A stretch of 64,000 bases of DNA from Dichetophora obliterata (Eukaryota; Arthropoda; Insecta; Diptera; Sciomyzidae): NCBI GenBank assembly GCA_963920525.1, contig OY986436.1:11949967-12013966 (forward strand). The letters are read 5' to 3'. The position numbers and the translations under genes are program-made. The notes under the pieces were generated by a model, which was given only the letters and a program-made list of their open reading frames with translations, was not told where the DNA came from and ran no database searches. Within the stretch, counting starts at the first letter, position 1. Each line of letters starts with the position of its first letter. Positions 10,871 to 22,517 of this stretch are shown piece after piece.

Positions 10871-13210
10871 TTATTTTCTATTTTTTATTTTATGTTGTAC
10901 AATTTTTTATTATATTTTGCCCTTTTTTTCTTTCATGTTCTCCTTTTTTTATTACTGTAAATTATTTACTTACTTTATCGTATTACTAAAATTGTGTTAA
11001 ATGTTATTTAATTAAAATTACTTTGTTTTAGTTATTGTATTTCATTAATAAATATTTTCTTTTTTAATTAAATAATTTGTTTTATTTTAATTATAATTAT
11101 TTTTTAAATATTTTATCGACAATTCTTGCATTTAAACTTTTTTATTTATATAATATTTGATTTTCTTTATTTTGATTCTGAATTTATACTTTTATAAAAT
11201 TTTATTTTTTAATGTTATTTTTTACTTATTTTATATTTTATAAATTTTTTATTATTTCATTGTTATTTATTATTATTTCTTTACATTTTTTAAAATTTAT
11301 TGCTAATTTATTATTTTCTATTTTTTATTTTATGTTGTCCAATTTTTCATTTCAACTTAATCTATTTTTATTTCATATTGTCCTATGTTTTATTTCATGT
11401 TGTCCTATGTTTTATTTTATGTTGCCCTTTTTTTATTACATGTTACTTTACCGTATAACTAAAATTATGTAAAATGTCATTTAATTACCATTGTTTTGCT
11501 TTAGTTATTGCATTTTATTAATAAATGTTTACGTATACTTTTGTATTTTTGCTTTTTTTTTCATTTAGTTATTCTTTTTTAATTAAATAATTTGTTTTTA
11601 TTTTACTCATAATTAGTTTTAAATATTTCATCGATTATTCTTACAATTAAAACATTTTAATTTATATAATATTTGAATTGTTTTATTTTGATTTTGATTT
11701 ATACTTTTATAAAATTCTATTTTTGAATTTTTATTTATTTTATAATTTTTTATTTTTTTATTATTTCTTTATTATTTTTTATTATTTCTTTAAATCTTTC
11801 ATAATTTTTTTATTATTTTTCTATTATTTTTTATTTTATTTTTATTATATTTTTTATTTTTTTATTATTTTTTTATTATGTGTTTAATATTTTCTATTTT
11901 TTATTTGATGTTGTCCTATTTTTTATTTCATGTTGGGCTATTTTTTTTCATGTTGCCCTTTTTAATTTCATGTTCACCTCTTTTTATTTATTACAGTAAG
12001 ATATTTACTTTACTGAATTACATTAAAAAATGTTTAACGTATATTTTTGTATTTTTGTATATTTTACCGTTTAGTTATTCTTTTTTTAATAAATAATTTG
12101 TTTTTTTTACTTATAATTATATTTTTTTTTTAATATTTCATCGATAACTTAAAACTTTTTAATTTATATAATGTTTGAATTTCTTTATTTTGATTCTGAT
12201 TTTATAGTTTTATAAAATTTCATTTTTTTAATGTTATGTTACTTATTTTATATTTAGTTACTATTTTTTATTATTTTTTATTATTTTTTATTATTTTTTA
12301 TTATTTTTTATTATTTTTTAATTATTTGTTTATTATTTTCTATTTTATGTTGTCCAATTTTTCATTTCAACTTGACCTATTTTTTATTTCATGTTGTTGT
12401 TTTTTTATTTCATGTTGTGCTATTTTTTATTTCATGTTGCCTTTTTTTATTTCATGTTCACCTCTTTTTTTATTACAGTAAATTATTTACTTTACTGTAT
12501 TACATTAATAAATGTTTAACGTATATTTTTGTATTTTTGCATATTTTACCGTTAAGTTATTCTTATTTTAATAAATATTTTGTTTTTATTTTACTTATAG
12601 TTATAATTTTTTTTTAATATTTCATTGATAACTTTATACTTTTTAATTTATATAATGTTTGAATTTCTTTATTTTGATTCTGATTTTATACTTTTATAAA
12701 ATTTCATTTTTTAATGTTATTTGTTACTTATTTTATATTTTATTATTATTATTTTTTATTATTTTTTATTATTTCTTTATAATTTTTTATTATTTCTTTC
12801 AATTATTTCTAATTTTTTATTATTTTTTATTATTTTTTTATTATTTTTTTATTATTTTTTTATTATTTTTTTTTATTTTTTATTATTTTTTATTATTTTT
12901 CAAAATTTTTCAAAATTTTTCAAAATTTTTTAAAATTTTTTATTATTTTTTATTATTTTTTATTATTTTTTGTTATTTTTTATTATTTTTTATTATTTTT
13001 TAATTATTTTTTAATTATTTGTTTATTATTTTTTAATTATTTGTTTATAATTTTTTAATTATTTGTTTATTATTTTATATTTTTTATTTTATGTTATTCA
13101 ATTTTTCATTTCAACTTGACCTATTTTTTATTTCATGTTGTCCTGTTTTTTATTTCATGATGACCTATTTTTTCATGTTCTCCTTTTTTTATTACTGTAA
13201 ATTTTTTACT
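10870..13210. repeat. Five-copy higher-order tandem repeat with internal TTA expansions
   Basis: A block containing TATTTTCTATTTTTTATTTT, ATGTTGTCC, TTTCATTTCAACTT and TTTCATGTTGTCC recurs at about 10872, 11318, 11888, 12330 and 13070. It is followed each time by an AAATTATTTACTTTACTGTA, TTAATAAATATTT, TATTTCATCGAT and TATATAATRTTTGAATT segment. Units are about 440-740 bp; the length difference comes from TTATT arrays of variable size inside them. Confidence 0.85.
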
Positions 13211-13259
13211 TACTTTACTGTATTCCTCAAGCTATGAAAAATATTATTGAATTAAATTA

Positions 13260-13618
13260 ATTTTGTTTTAGTTATTATTTTTCTTATTTTACACCATTCA
13301 CACTTGCAATTCGGAAAACATCAACTAACATTCAGAAATTTCATTTGATATTCACACATTCTATTTGAAATTTGAAATAGATCAATTGATCAATTGCTTT
13401 GATCTTTTTTAATTACAAATACAATCACAAAATTTAAAAGGATGTATTCTTAATTTCAAACGGAGTTTCAGTCAATTTTTTTTTGCGTCAATTTTGTGCC
13501 AAAAATTACGCCAACTTTTTTTTCCACATCAAGTTTTTATTTCTGTCAATGGATCATCATGCAAAATTTCACCCAAATTGGAGATGTTCATTCCGTTATT
13601 TTTATTTTTACGGTACGT
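13260..13618 (+). repeat. Copy of a dispersed repeat also seen at 37.0 kb
   Basis: From about 13485 the sequence matches 37010-37145 at roughly three bases in four, sharing ACGCCAAC/CCGCCATAC, TTTCTGTCAATGGATC-like and AAATTTCACCCAAATTGGAG-like stretches and ending CGGTACGTTT. The match continues after the MITE at 13.62 kb, so the MITE lies inside this repeat. Confidence 0.7.
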
Positions 13619-13764
13619 TTAACCCTTTATAAGGCAGAGGGAATATTTTTCCCACCAAAATAAGTGGTGCATTTCAAGTATACAATATAAGTAACATACT
13701 CTCACAGCGTATTTCACCGAAAATTTTGATGGTAAAATATCAGCTCTGCCTTATAAAGGGTTAA
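13619..13764. mobile_element. piggyBac-type MITE, copy 1 (TTAA flanked)
   Basis: The element proper is 13623-13760 (138 bp). It begins CCCTTTATAAGGCAGAG and ends with the exact reverse complement CTCTGCCTTATAAAGGG, flanked on both sides by TTAA. CCC...GGG ends at a duplicated TTAA are the piggyBac signature. It has no coding capacity. The related copy at 57684-57824 lies in the opposite orientation. Confidence 0.92.
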
Positions 13765-14429
13765 AATAGAATTGCTGTTTCATTACATTTTTTTTAATTT
13801 TTTAATTTGAGTATTTTACCATCTTTTCTTTTAGTATTTTAGTTGTTATTATTTTATTTGTTACGATTTTGTTTATTATTATTGTGGTTTTAGTATTTAA
13901 GTTTTTATAATTTGTTTATTTTTATTTTTGACTTTTTATTACTTTATTGTTTTATTATTTAATTTCATACAATTTTTATGAAATTTTTAAACTAAATTTT
14001 CCATCTATATCTATACTTTATAAAATTGAAGTGAACATTACTTTGTTCCAGGTAATCTGCAAAAGTACTGGGCCGATTTTTATGAACAAAATATCAAAAT
14101 ATCATATTTTTAGGGGTATTTTCTTTTCGAAATGTAAGTGATAAGTATATTTTATTAAAATGATAAGTTATTTAAGAAATCATTCCAGCTGCTACACATT
14201 GCCTAATCGTTTTAGTTTCACACGTTTGTGTTGCGAGAGTTTCAATAAGCTCCATGTTGATCTTTACCACTCTCTTCCTTGCTCAACTAGCACAACGCAA
14301 CAACAAGCACATAACAGCCTCGAGCAAGGCGAAATGAGAGATACATACAAAAGCAGTGCTGCACTCCAAAATAAAACAAAAAACTTCAAAGCTCAACATT
14401 TTGAACAAGCTGCTAGATTTCTGTTCCTT

Positions 14430-14653
14430 ATGCTTGGTTTTCACTATGTCATTTTCAGTGGTCAGTTGTTGTCAATTACATTGAAAATAACAACATGTTG
14501 ACATTTTTCTAACTTTGGCAATCTTGGAAAATTTAAAACAAATAAATTATTCAATGGATCTATGCAGAAAATGTTCTAGAGTTTTATTAAGGTGATATTT
14601 CAGGTGATAAGCTTTTGTGTCGTCATAAGAATGACATAGTGAAAATCAAGCAT
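14430..14653. mobile_element. Candidate MITE with 24-bp inverted ends
   Basis: ATGCTTGGTTTTCACTATGT at the left end faces its near-exact reverse complement at 14630-14653 (one mismatch in 24). No coding sequence; no clear target duplication. Confidence 0.5.
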
Positions 14654-14659
14654 TAAAGA

Positions 14660-16480
14660 TTTGTTAAGACTTTTTTTTTAAGTAATACGTAGTGAGTTTT
14701 TTTTAAGCTGCAAAAGCTTTATTTATTAATCGATATTTATGCACATTCTCCACATCGCTATTGCAAAGCAGCGTGCAAACATTCGCTGGCAAGAACAACA
14801 GCTAATAATAAAACAACGAGAACAACTGAATTATAAGAAAAAAAATGTGCCGACTGTACGTTTTCTTAAGCATTTCAATGTTTTTGTTTCGTTCTGTTTT
14901 ACGGTTGTCGTTGAAAAGCATGAAACTGGCTGTGCGCCAAGCACTTTTAAGCTTAGTGGCTGAATCTGAGCTTGGAGCTGGCGAAGTTTTTAAGTTTGGC
15001 TCATAACTCGTTGCTGTCTTTGCTGTTTTGTTTTGTTTCTGCTGTACAAAATAAAAAAGTAGTTGTTGTTGTTGTTCAAGAAAAAGCAGCAGCTCAGTGA
15101 ACAGCTGAATATGAAGAATTCATTGCTAAGCAAAATGTACAAATTTTTGTTAGTATTTTTTTTAATTGCTAGTTATATTAATTTATATATTAAATGAAAA
15201 CTATTTTTTTATTTTTGGCAATTTTTTTTTATTTTTTTATAATTGTCCAACAGGTGTTACAGTTGAGTTGTTGTTATTGTTGTCAATATAAACAAATACC
15301 ATGCGCCATTTTGTTTTTTGCTACACTTCTTTTTATGCTAGGTTCTGCATTTATTTGTCGTTTTTATCATTGTTTTTTCTATGATAGTGTTGCTCATTTT
15401 TAACTATGTATTTAAGTGACTAACTTTTCTTTGACGCGGAAGTTTGTTTTGCTGCTTTTTTAATTGTTTTTGAATGATTAGCAAAAAAAAACGAAAATAA
15501 ATAAATGCACAAAGAACTTGACTGAGGAAAATTTTGCACATGCAGAAATAGAAAAAATTCAAGGTTCTAAAAAATTAGCACAATTTAATTAAATTTGGTG
15601 CATGACTATTCCTCAGCATAGATTTTTAATAAAGCTAAAACAAAGTAGTTATTTAGTAAGTAAATAAATTCAAAGCTTTAACTTGCATGTAGATATCTCT
15701 TTCTAGCAACTAATTTTAACGATGAGCTCAAGTCTGGTTATTTTAGATGTTTTACTAACTTGGTTATTGTTATTATTACAGCAAAGGTTTAGCAACACTT
15801 TTTAAGCTATTGTAAAAAGCTTTAGTGTGCGAAGAGTAGAACAGAGACACACAACCAACGTTCATGTGGGAGCGTGAAAACGAGACAGAAATATGCCTTT
15901 CATGTGACAGAAGGTAAGATGCATCGCTTAATTACTGTCAATTAAAAGTAAGGACTTTGCAAATTATTTAAATTTCACTACAAATGAGCGAACTAATGAC
16001 GACAACCGGCAGCTTGCTTATAATAATGATAATAGAAAGTACTCAAAGGAGTGACAGCGTTTGTATGTCGCATAGGTTATTCGTTTTCATTTAATTAAAC
16101 AACACTAAATAAACCTTGAACTTTCAGAAGCAAACTTTTCAAACTTCAAAGAGACTTTTGGTTTGATTAAAAGCACAAAGGAGATACTTTTAAATTAAAG
16201 GATGCAAGAAAAAGTAACCACAAATTCAAAGCATAAAGCTAAGATCTGAAATTATAAATAAGGTTCGGGATCCACACACAAAGAAATCGCCACAAAAAAC
16301 CTAATAAAGTAGAGCAAATCTATAGTTTTCTCTATGGATTTTACCCAAAAAGCTTTTCTTCTTCATTTTATTAGCTATGTCTTATATACACATAATAAAA
16401 CTGTACAAAAAAAAAATCTGTGCGTTGAATATTTTTTCGAAATTCTTTGTGCACTGAACATTTTGAAGGATGTGGATTCG
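14660..16480. other. Non-coding DNA, nothing recognised
   Basis: AT-rich, scattered short ORFs without similarity. A (GTT)5 run lies at 15063-15077. Confidence 0.45.
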
Positions 16481-16489
16481 AAAACTATA

Positions 16490-16625
16490 ATTTGTATGTC
16501 TGTATGTCTGTCTGTCTGTTCGAACATTACGTGAAAACTACTGGATGGATTTTCTTCAAACTTGACAAGTAGGTTTCTCACGTCCCTGGTTGGGACATAG
16601 GCTACTTTTTATCACCAAAAAATTT
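16490..16625. repeat. (TGTC)n followed by a dispersed-repeat motif
   Basis: Tandem TGTC/TATG units run into TCGAACATTACGTGAAAACT and ACTGGATGGATTTTCTTC, then GGACATAGGCTACTTTTTAT. This chain of motifs is familiar to me from degraded transposon ends in many arthropods; the family is not identified here. Confidence 0.45.
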
Positions 16626-16899
16626 ACTCTCTTCAAAATAACGGTTCTTTTGTAAACTAATGGAAATTAAAAACACTGAAAATTGAGGTAAAAATAAAAG
16701 ATACGTATGAATAACTTACTAAAAGGGCTACAAACACCACCTGAACATTCTCATCTTATATATTAATAGGCAAACATCAAATGTTGTCGTACACTTTTTC
16801 GATATTAATTTTAGAATAAGGGCAATGAAACTTTTATCATTCGAAAGGTACTGCGCCCTATATGTGCAGAATCATTTTAGATTTTAAATTTATGATCTC

Positions 16900-17688
16900 T
16901 TACCCGAAATATTGACGTTGAAAGTTTGTATTATTTTTAATAAGGAATCTCAGGGCTAAGGAGAGGTAGAATAGTGAATGAAGTATCAAATGAAAGATCT
17001 GGCTGCACAGTATGATTACATTTTAGATTGGTGACCTTCGACCTGCAATATGAGCGTAAAAATAGCATTTATTAAATAAAATCTAAACTGTAACAGTAAG
17101 AGGAAATTTCAGACATTCATAAGGTGTGCAAAAAATACTTCCGACATTTTGCGCCATCTCTTGCGGATGCCCTACAATAAGCATTTTTTTATGTTAAAAG
17201 TGTGAATATATATTGTGATGGTGAAATTTCTTACAAACAGCAAATTATGAAAATTTTCCGTTATTTTGACATGAAAATTATTGTGATAGCTCGAAAACTA
17301 TAGATGTTTTCAGTACAACGTATTTTTGTATGAAACGTCGTTGGTTCAGAAATATAACGGTATACGAAAGCTTTTTTGGTAATATTTTTCTTGGATAATA
17401 TGTTAAAAAAATTTCCGTTATAATGACATCAAAACTATTGAGATATCTTAAAAAATATAGATTTTCTCAGTACAACGTATTTCCCTGAAGAGCAGGGTCA
17501 TCGCCTCAGAATGAGAAAAAAACGATTGAAATTTCAAGTTTTGATTTTGCAAGCAAATATCTTGTCCATTTTTCAATCGATTTTCATCAAATTTTCTTTG
17601 GCTGAAAGATCAATTAATTGACTTTGGAGAAATAAAAAAGGTTTACCGTTTTCTTACCAATTCAATGTTTTATATAGATTTTAATATA
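16900..17688 (+). repeat. First unit of a ~1-kb tandem repeat (left part)
   Basis: Shares with 27380-27900, in the same orientation, GACCTGAAATATGAGC-like, CCCTACAATAAGCATTTTTT and CAGTACAACGTATTT-like stretches. Its continuation lies beyond the transposon nest at 26931, so the nest was inserted into this unit. It also contains smaller internal repeats (17270-17340 vs 17425-17490). Confidence 0.6.
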
Positions 17689-17977
17689 CAGTTGCGGTCA
17701 AAATAATAGCAGTACCCTTATATTCAGACATGTTTGGATAAATAATAATAATACTAGTCTACAAATTTCGGATCCGGTAAGTCCATTTTCATTTCTATTT
17801 GTACTTTCAACACTTATTCCAACTCCGTACTCAGTTTCCTCCTATATTGTAAAATTTTCAAGATACAGGGTGTTTCACGTTTTTAGCACGTGTTTAGTAT
17901 TATTGATCTAGAATCTAAACTACACACCATAAAATAAAAAATATTATTTTGTATTTTAGAAAAATTATCAACTTTTC

Positions 17978-18281
17978 CATCAATGTATCAACCACTATCG
18001 TGTCATGTGCTGTAGCGAAGCTAAAATTCTGAGATTATCCAACGAAATATCAACAAATTTTGTACCTTTTGTTTTAGCGGAGCTGTAACCGTCCAAATTT
18101 AAAATATAATTTTTTCATGTAATAATACACTTCGCCAACAGTTTTTTCTAAATTCTTTCTTTGAATGATAACAGCTCCGATAAAATAAAATATACAAAAT
18201 TTTTTGATATTTCGTTGGAAAATTTGAAAATTTTAGCTCCGCTACAGCACATGACACGATAGTGGTTGATATATTGATAGA
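17978..18281. repeat. Foldback element, ~300 bp with ~110-bp arms
   Basis: ATCAATGTATCAACCACTAT at the left faces its reverse complement at the right. Similarity of the arms continues inward through GTGTCATGTGCTGTAGCG, CCAACGAAATATCAA and TTATCGGAGCTGT-like blocks to about 18085 and 18168. The whole would fold into one hairpin. It abuts the inner edge of the Tc1-type arm. Confidence 0.85.
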
Positions 18282-18391
18282 AATCTTCTTTTTTGTTCTT
18301 TGAATATAACTTTGACACCGATTTTAACTGTTAAAACTGTTTCATTTCGTAATTATAAAGCTATTGATTATGTTTCGTTGTATATGACCTG
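18282..18391 (+). pseudogene. Upstream fragment of a non-LTR retrotransposon, cut by the hAT-type insertion
   Basis: One open frame reads LNITLTPILTVKTVSFRNY and then KAIDYVSLYMT. This is the linker between endonuclease and RT of CR1/jockey-type ORF2 (pattern RxYKxID). It continues as SIINWSECWFLSTVNEKLYF beyond the hAT-type element at 24.24 kb, which shows that the element was split. Confidence 0.65.
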
Positions 18392-18675
18392 ACCTCTATC
18401 AGGGTTGCCAACTCTTGGAAGCTCCCCGCCCGGAGCTTTTCTAGCATAATTTTTTTTTCATTTTCTCAAATTCAGTTCGAATCGAAAAGCGATCAAAGTC
18501 GGTTGTGTTTTAAAAATAAAAAAAAAATAATAAAAAAATTCAAGAGAAAATTTAAATAAAATAGAAAAAAAAAATTTTATTTTTCTGCGCCGACAGTCTT
18601 CATTTGCATTCGTTTCATAGACTAACACAGTTATATTCGGAGCATCTTCAACAACAACCACTGCCTTTAAGCAGC

Positions 18676-19839
18676 ATGGAAGCTGACGAAGATGATAATA
18701 GCAACAACAGCGAAACAGGTTGTTGGCAAACCGCAAGCTCAACAACACTTGGTAAACGACGACTGGGATCTCCCAAACAAGTTGAACGCAAACGTCTGAT
18801 TGAGAATGCAAGTATTAATAAAAACAATAACAAATATTCTGCGTTAGAAACACAGGATGAAACTATCAATGATGGTGATGATAAAATTGAATACAAGCCT
18901 CCACCAATAATTATTCCAAATGTTTCCGATATTCGTGTCATGATAAGTGATCTAAATAAAGTAGTTAAATCTGAAGAATTCCATTATAAATCATTTAAAA
19001 ATGGACAAATAAGAGTAAATGTGAAATCTTCCGATTCATACAGAGCCATAGTCAGGTATCTAGACGCAAAAAGAGTTATTTTTCATACGTACCAGCTCAA
19101 ACAAGAGAGAGCCTATAGGGTTGTGGTAAAAAACTTACACCACACAACTCCTATTGATTATATAAAAGAAGAATTGGAAAATTTAGGGCACGAAGTAAGA
19201 CACATAAGTAACTTGAGGAGTCGTACTAGCAAGCAGCCACTCCCAATCTTTTTTATTGATTTGGAGCCCAAGCCAAACAATAAACGAATTTATGAAGTTA
19301 AAGTTCTTCTTAACGCTATGGTCAATATTGAACCTCCAATAAAATTTAATGATATCCCTCAATGTCATCGTTGCCAACAGTTCGGACATACTAAGTCCTA
19401 TTGCAGGAAGAATTTTGTTTGTGTTAAATGTGGACTTGAGCATCCAACCATACAGTGCCCTAAAAGTAAAGATCTACCTGCAAAATGTGCCAACTGCGAA
19501 CAAATGCACACTGCAAGTTACAAAGGTTGCGAAGTATACAGAAAGCTTATTAAAACCAAACTCATAAATGTCACACAGTTCAGCGCTGTCAACGAACGTT
19601 TTCGTTCTAATGACTTAGACATGAACAATTTTCCATCGTTAAATCCTGGAAGCGCAGAAAATAACAATGCTAAACACAACAAAAACACTCTTTCGTATTC
19701 TGATGCTCTGAAAAATAGTAGTAAACAATATGAATCAAACACACTGCAAAAAATAGAATCCTTATTAAACAAGCAAATAGAGCTGACAAATACTCTGTTG
19801 AATATGATATCAGCTCTCGTTACCAAATTATGCAATTAA
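18676..19839 (+). CDS. Jockey ORF1, gag-like nucleic-acid-binding protein
   Basis: A 387-residue protein that would bind element RNA and help deliver it to chromosomes. I chose the ATG at 18676 (GCAGCATGG context) because the frame upstream to 18604 has no ATG. After an acidic, Asn-rich N-terminus comes a conserved central region (about residues 85-215, including YRVVVKNLHHTTPIDYI). Three zinc knuckles follow from residue 230: CHRCQQFGHTKSYC, CVKCGLEHPTIQC and CANCEQMHTASYKGC. The C-terminal 100 residues are polar. This order is that of jockey/F/Doc ORF1 proteins. Its stop overlaps the start of ORF2 by ten bases. Confidence 0.93.
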   Translation: MEADEDDNSNNSETGCWQTASSTTLGKRRLGSPKQVERKRLIENASINKNNNKYSALETQDETINDGDDKIEYKPPPIIIPNVSDIRVMISDLNKVVKSEEFHYKSFKNGQIRVNVKSSDSYRAIVRYLDAKRVIFHTYQLKQERAYRVVVKNLHHTTPIDYIKEELENLGHEVRHISNLRSRTSKQPLPIFFIDLEPKPNNKRIYEVKVLLNAMVNIEPPIKFNDIPQCHRCQQFGHTKSYCRKNFVCVKCGLEHPTIQCPKSKDLPAKCANCEQMHTASYKGCEVYRKLIKTKLINVTQFSAVNERFRSNDLDMNNFPSLNPGSAENNNAKHNKNTLSYSDALKNSSKQYESNTLQKIESLLNKQIELTNTLLNMISALVTKLCN

Positions 19840-22517
19840 ACCTGCGCCTAGCAATATGGAATGCCAACGGACTTTCCAACCATACCAATGAGATTGAAAT
19901 TTTTCTAAAGACAAACTTTATTGATATACTATTGATATCAGAAACCCACTTCACCACCAGGTCTTTTTTCAGAATCAAAGATTATGATCTAATACATGTC
20001 AATCATCCTGATAATAGAGCTCATGCAGGATCGGGTATATTGGTAAAGTCTAAAATTAAATACTCTACGTTGAACTCTGTTCAAAACAACTCTTTTCAAG
20101 TAGCGTCTATCAAAGTATTTTGTGACACTGGTGACCTAGTCATTTCATCTATATATTGTCCACCACGCCATAATATTATGTGGACTGAATATCAACAACT
20201 TTTCACAACGCTAGGAGGTAGATTTATCATAGGAGGTGATTTCAATGCCAAGCATCCGTGGTGGGGTTCAAGACTCATCAATCCAAAAGGTAGAGAACTA
20301 TATAAATGCCTTACTCACAACAACTTTTCATGTCTGTCAACTGGCACACCAACTTATTGGCCTACGGACACAAGTAAGGTACCCGATCTTCTTGATTTTG
20401 CCATTTACCATGGCATCCCGAGCAACTGCCTGGAAATAATCAGTAATAACGATCTTAGCTCCGATCACACACCTGTGTTGGTAAATCTTCGTACTTTCGC
20501 ACAAAATGTTAGTAGTCGTCAATTAATTTCACATAAAACGAATATTCAACTATTCAAAACTTTGTTGGACAGAAATATAAACCTTAATACTAAAATAAAA
20601 AGCAACAGCGAATTAGACTCTGCCGTAGAATCTTTTACGAATATCATCCATAACGCCGCGTATATATCTACTGCAAGAAGTTCGGCCCAATCACACAGCA
20701 CTGGTTTCAACGTCTCAACTGAATTACGCAATCTAATAAATGAAAAAAGAAGATTGCGCAGGGTTTGGCAAGATAACAGAACACCATCAAATAAAAGAAA
20801 TTTTAACAAGGCGTGCAAAGAGCTAAAAAAGGTGATTCGTGAATTTAAAAATGTTTCCACTGCCCATTACCTTGATAAAATCAACAACTCACAACACGAT
20901 GAGCACCTGCTGTGGAAGGCTACAAAGTATTTAAAAAAACCAGTTAAACGCATCACCCCCATTAGGAACATGGATGGATCATGGTGTCGTTCAGATAAAG
21001 ATATAGCCAAGGCATTTGCCATCCATCTGAAAGATATATTTAAGCCTTTTCATGTAAACAACACGGCATATGAACATAATATTCTTGAATTTCTAGAGTC
21101 ACCTTGTCAAATGGATCTTCCAATTAGACACATCTCGCCCAACGAAGTTAAAAGCGAAATACAAAAATTGAACCTTAAGAAGTCTCCTGGGTATGACATG
21201 ATTGGTGGAAAAGTGGTAAAGAACTTATCACGGAAATCTATCATTTTCTTAACATTAATTTTCAATTCTATATTAAGACTAGAATACTTCCCAACACAAT
21301 GGAAGTGTGCAGAAGTGATAATGATACCAAAGCCTGGTAAACCAGAACAACTTCTTACATCACACAGACCAATTAGCTTGCTGGCAACATTTTCCAAAAT
21401 GTTCGAAAAAATTTTCTTGCGACGACTGCTACCAATATTAGAAAACCTTAATGTCATACCCGAACATCAGTTCGGTTTTAGACACAAGCATGGAACTCCT
21501 GAGCAATGTCACAGAATAGTGAATGTTATAACGGACAGCCTTGAAACAAAAAAATATTGCTCAGCCGTATTTCTTGACGTTAAACAAGCATTTGATCGCG
21601 TATGGCACCACGGATTGTTATACAAAATTAAAAAAATACTTCCTGCGCCGTACTTTGGCTTTTGTAGATCTTATCTTACCGGCAGACATTTTTATGTTAA
21701 GGTTCGTAATGAAACTTCGGAAATCCAGGAAATTCAAGCTGGTATTCCTCAAGGTAGCGTGCTTGGACCTGTACTATACACAATTTTTACATCGGATATG
21801 CCCACAGATGACAATGTTACGATAGCCACTTACGCAGATGACACAGCAATTATTGGTGTTAACGAATGTCCCTACACCGCATCATCTTTCGTTCAGTATG
21901 AACTTGATAAGCTTACCATTTGGCTTGAAAAGTGGAAAATTGTTGTCAATTCCGATAAATCAACACATGTAACTTTCGCTTTAAGAAGAGGTGACTGCCC
22001 ACCTGTTAGCATCAGCGGTGAAAGCATTCCAAAAAGTGACTCAGTAAAGTATCTTGGGCTTACTTTAGACAAACGAATGACTTGGAAACCACACATCAAG
22101 GCCAAACGCACACAGTTGAACATGAAAAATCGAAAACTCTATTGGCTTCTAGGTCGACACTCGCAGCTTTCTCTCAATAACAAGGTGCGAATTTATAATG
22201 CCATTTTAAAGCCGGTTTGGACCTACGGAATACAATTATGGGGAACTGCCAGCAACTCAAATGTAGAAATTCTAGAGAGATACCAATCAAAAACTCTTAG
22301 GCTCTTAACAAACGCAGCGTGGTTTATATCCAACAAAACTATTAATAGAGACCTTAACGTCGTACCTGTAAAAGAAGAAATCAGCAGATTTAGCACCAAA
22401 TATTTGCAAAGGCTCAGCGACCATTCAAATGTTCTGGCGATATCCTTATTGGATGACAGCGAAGAAACGAGAAGACTGAAGCGGAAGCATGTTTTAGATT
22501 TACCTTTTCTAAACTAA
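19830..22517 (+). CDS. Jockey ORF2, endonuclease and reverse transcriptase
   Basis: An intact 895-residue polyprotein for target-primed reverse transcription. The APE-type endonuclease occupies residues about 1-225, with WNANGL (10-15), the metal-binding Glu in SETHF (38), GGDFNAKHPWWG (135 on) and SSDHTP (210-215) all present. The RT spans about 430-700: LKKSPGYDMIGG, RPISLLATFSKMFE, a VFLDVKQAFDRVWH palm motif, GIPQGSVLGPVLYT, and the catalytic YADD at 668-671. A C-terminal region without RNase H follows, as in jockey. The ATG at 19830 lies in the sequence ATGCAATTAA, which holds both the start of ORF2 and the stop of ORF1, so translation probably needs reinitiation. Confidence 0.96.
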   Translation: MQLNLRLAIWNANGLSNHTNEIEIFLKTNFIDILLISETHFTTRSFFRIKDYDLIHVNHPDNRAHAGSGILVKSKIKYSTLNSVQNNSFQVASIKVFCDTGDLVISSIYCPPRHNIMWTEYQQLFTTLGGRFIIGGDFNAKHPWWGSRLINPKGRELYKCLTHNNFSCLSTGTPTYWPTDTSKVPDLLDFAIYHGIPSNCLEIISNNDLSSDHTPVLVNLRTFAQNVSSRQLISHKTNIQLFKTLLDRNINLNTKIKSNSELDSAVESFTNIIHNAAYISTARSSAQSHSTGFNVSTELRNLINEKRRLRRVWQDNRTPSNKRNFNKACKELKKVIREFKNVSTAHYLDKINNSQHDEHLLWKATKYLKKPVKRITPIRNMDGSWCRSDKDIAKAFAIHLKDIFKPFHVNNTAYEHNILEFLESPCQMDLPIRHISPNEVKSEIQKLNLKKSPGYDMIGGKVVKNLSRKSIIFLTLIFNSILRLEYFPTQWKCAEVIMIPKPGKPEQLLTSHRPISLLATFSKMFEKIFLRRLLPILENLNVIPEHQFGFRHKHGTPEQCHRIVNVITDSLETKKYCSAVFLDVKQAFDRVWHHGLLYKIKKILPAPYFGFCRSYLTGRHFYVKVRNETSEIQEIQAGIPQGSVLGPVLYTIFTSDMPTDDNVTIATYADDTAIIGVNECPYTASSFVQYELDKLTIWLEKWKIVVNSDKSTHVTFALRRGDCPPVSISGESIPKSDSVKYLGLTLDKRMTWKPHIKAKRTQLNMKNRKLYWLLGRHSQLSLNNKVRIYNAILKPVWTYGIQLWGTASNSNVEILERYQSKTLRLLTNAAWFISNKTINRDLNVVPVKEEISRFSTKYLQRLSDHSNVLAISLLDDSEETRRLKRKHVLDLPFLN

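Noticed and set aside
7369..13003. Many 60-160 codon ORFs rich in Phe, Tyr, Leu and Ile
   Set aside because: They are translations of TTATTTTTTA-type repeats, occur in several frames and have no codon structure.
18604..18675. Longer jockey ORF1 starting at 18604
   Set aside because: That codon is TTG; the first ATG in frame is 18676.
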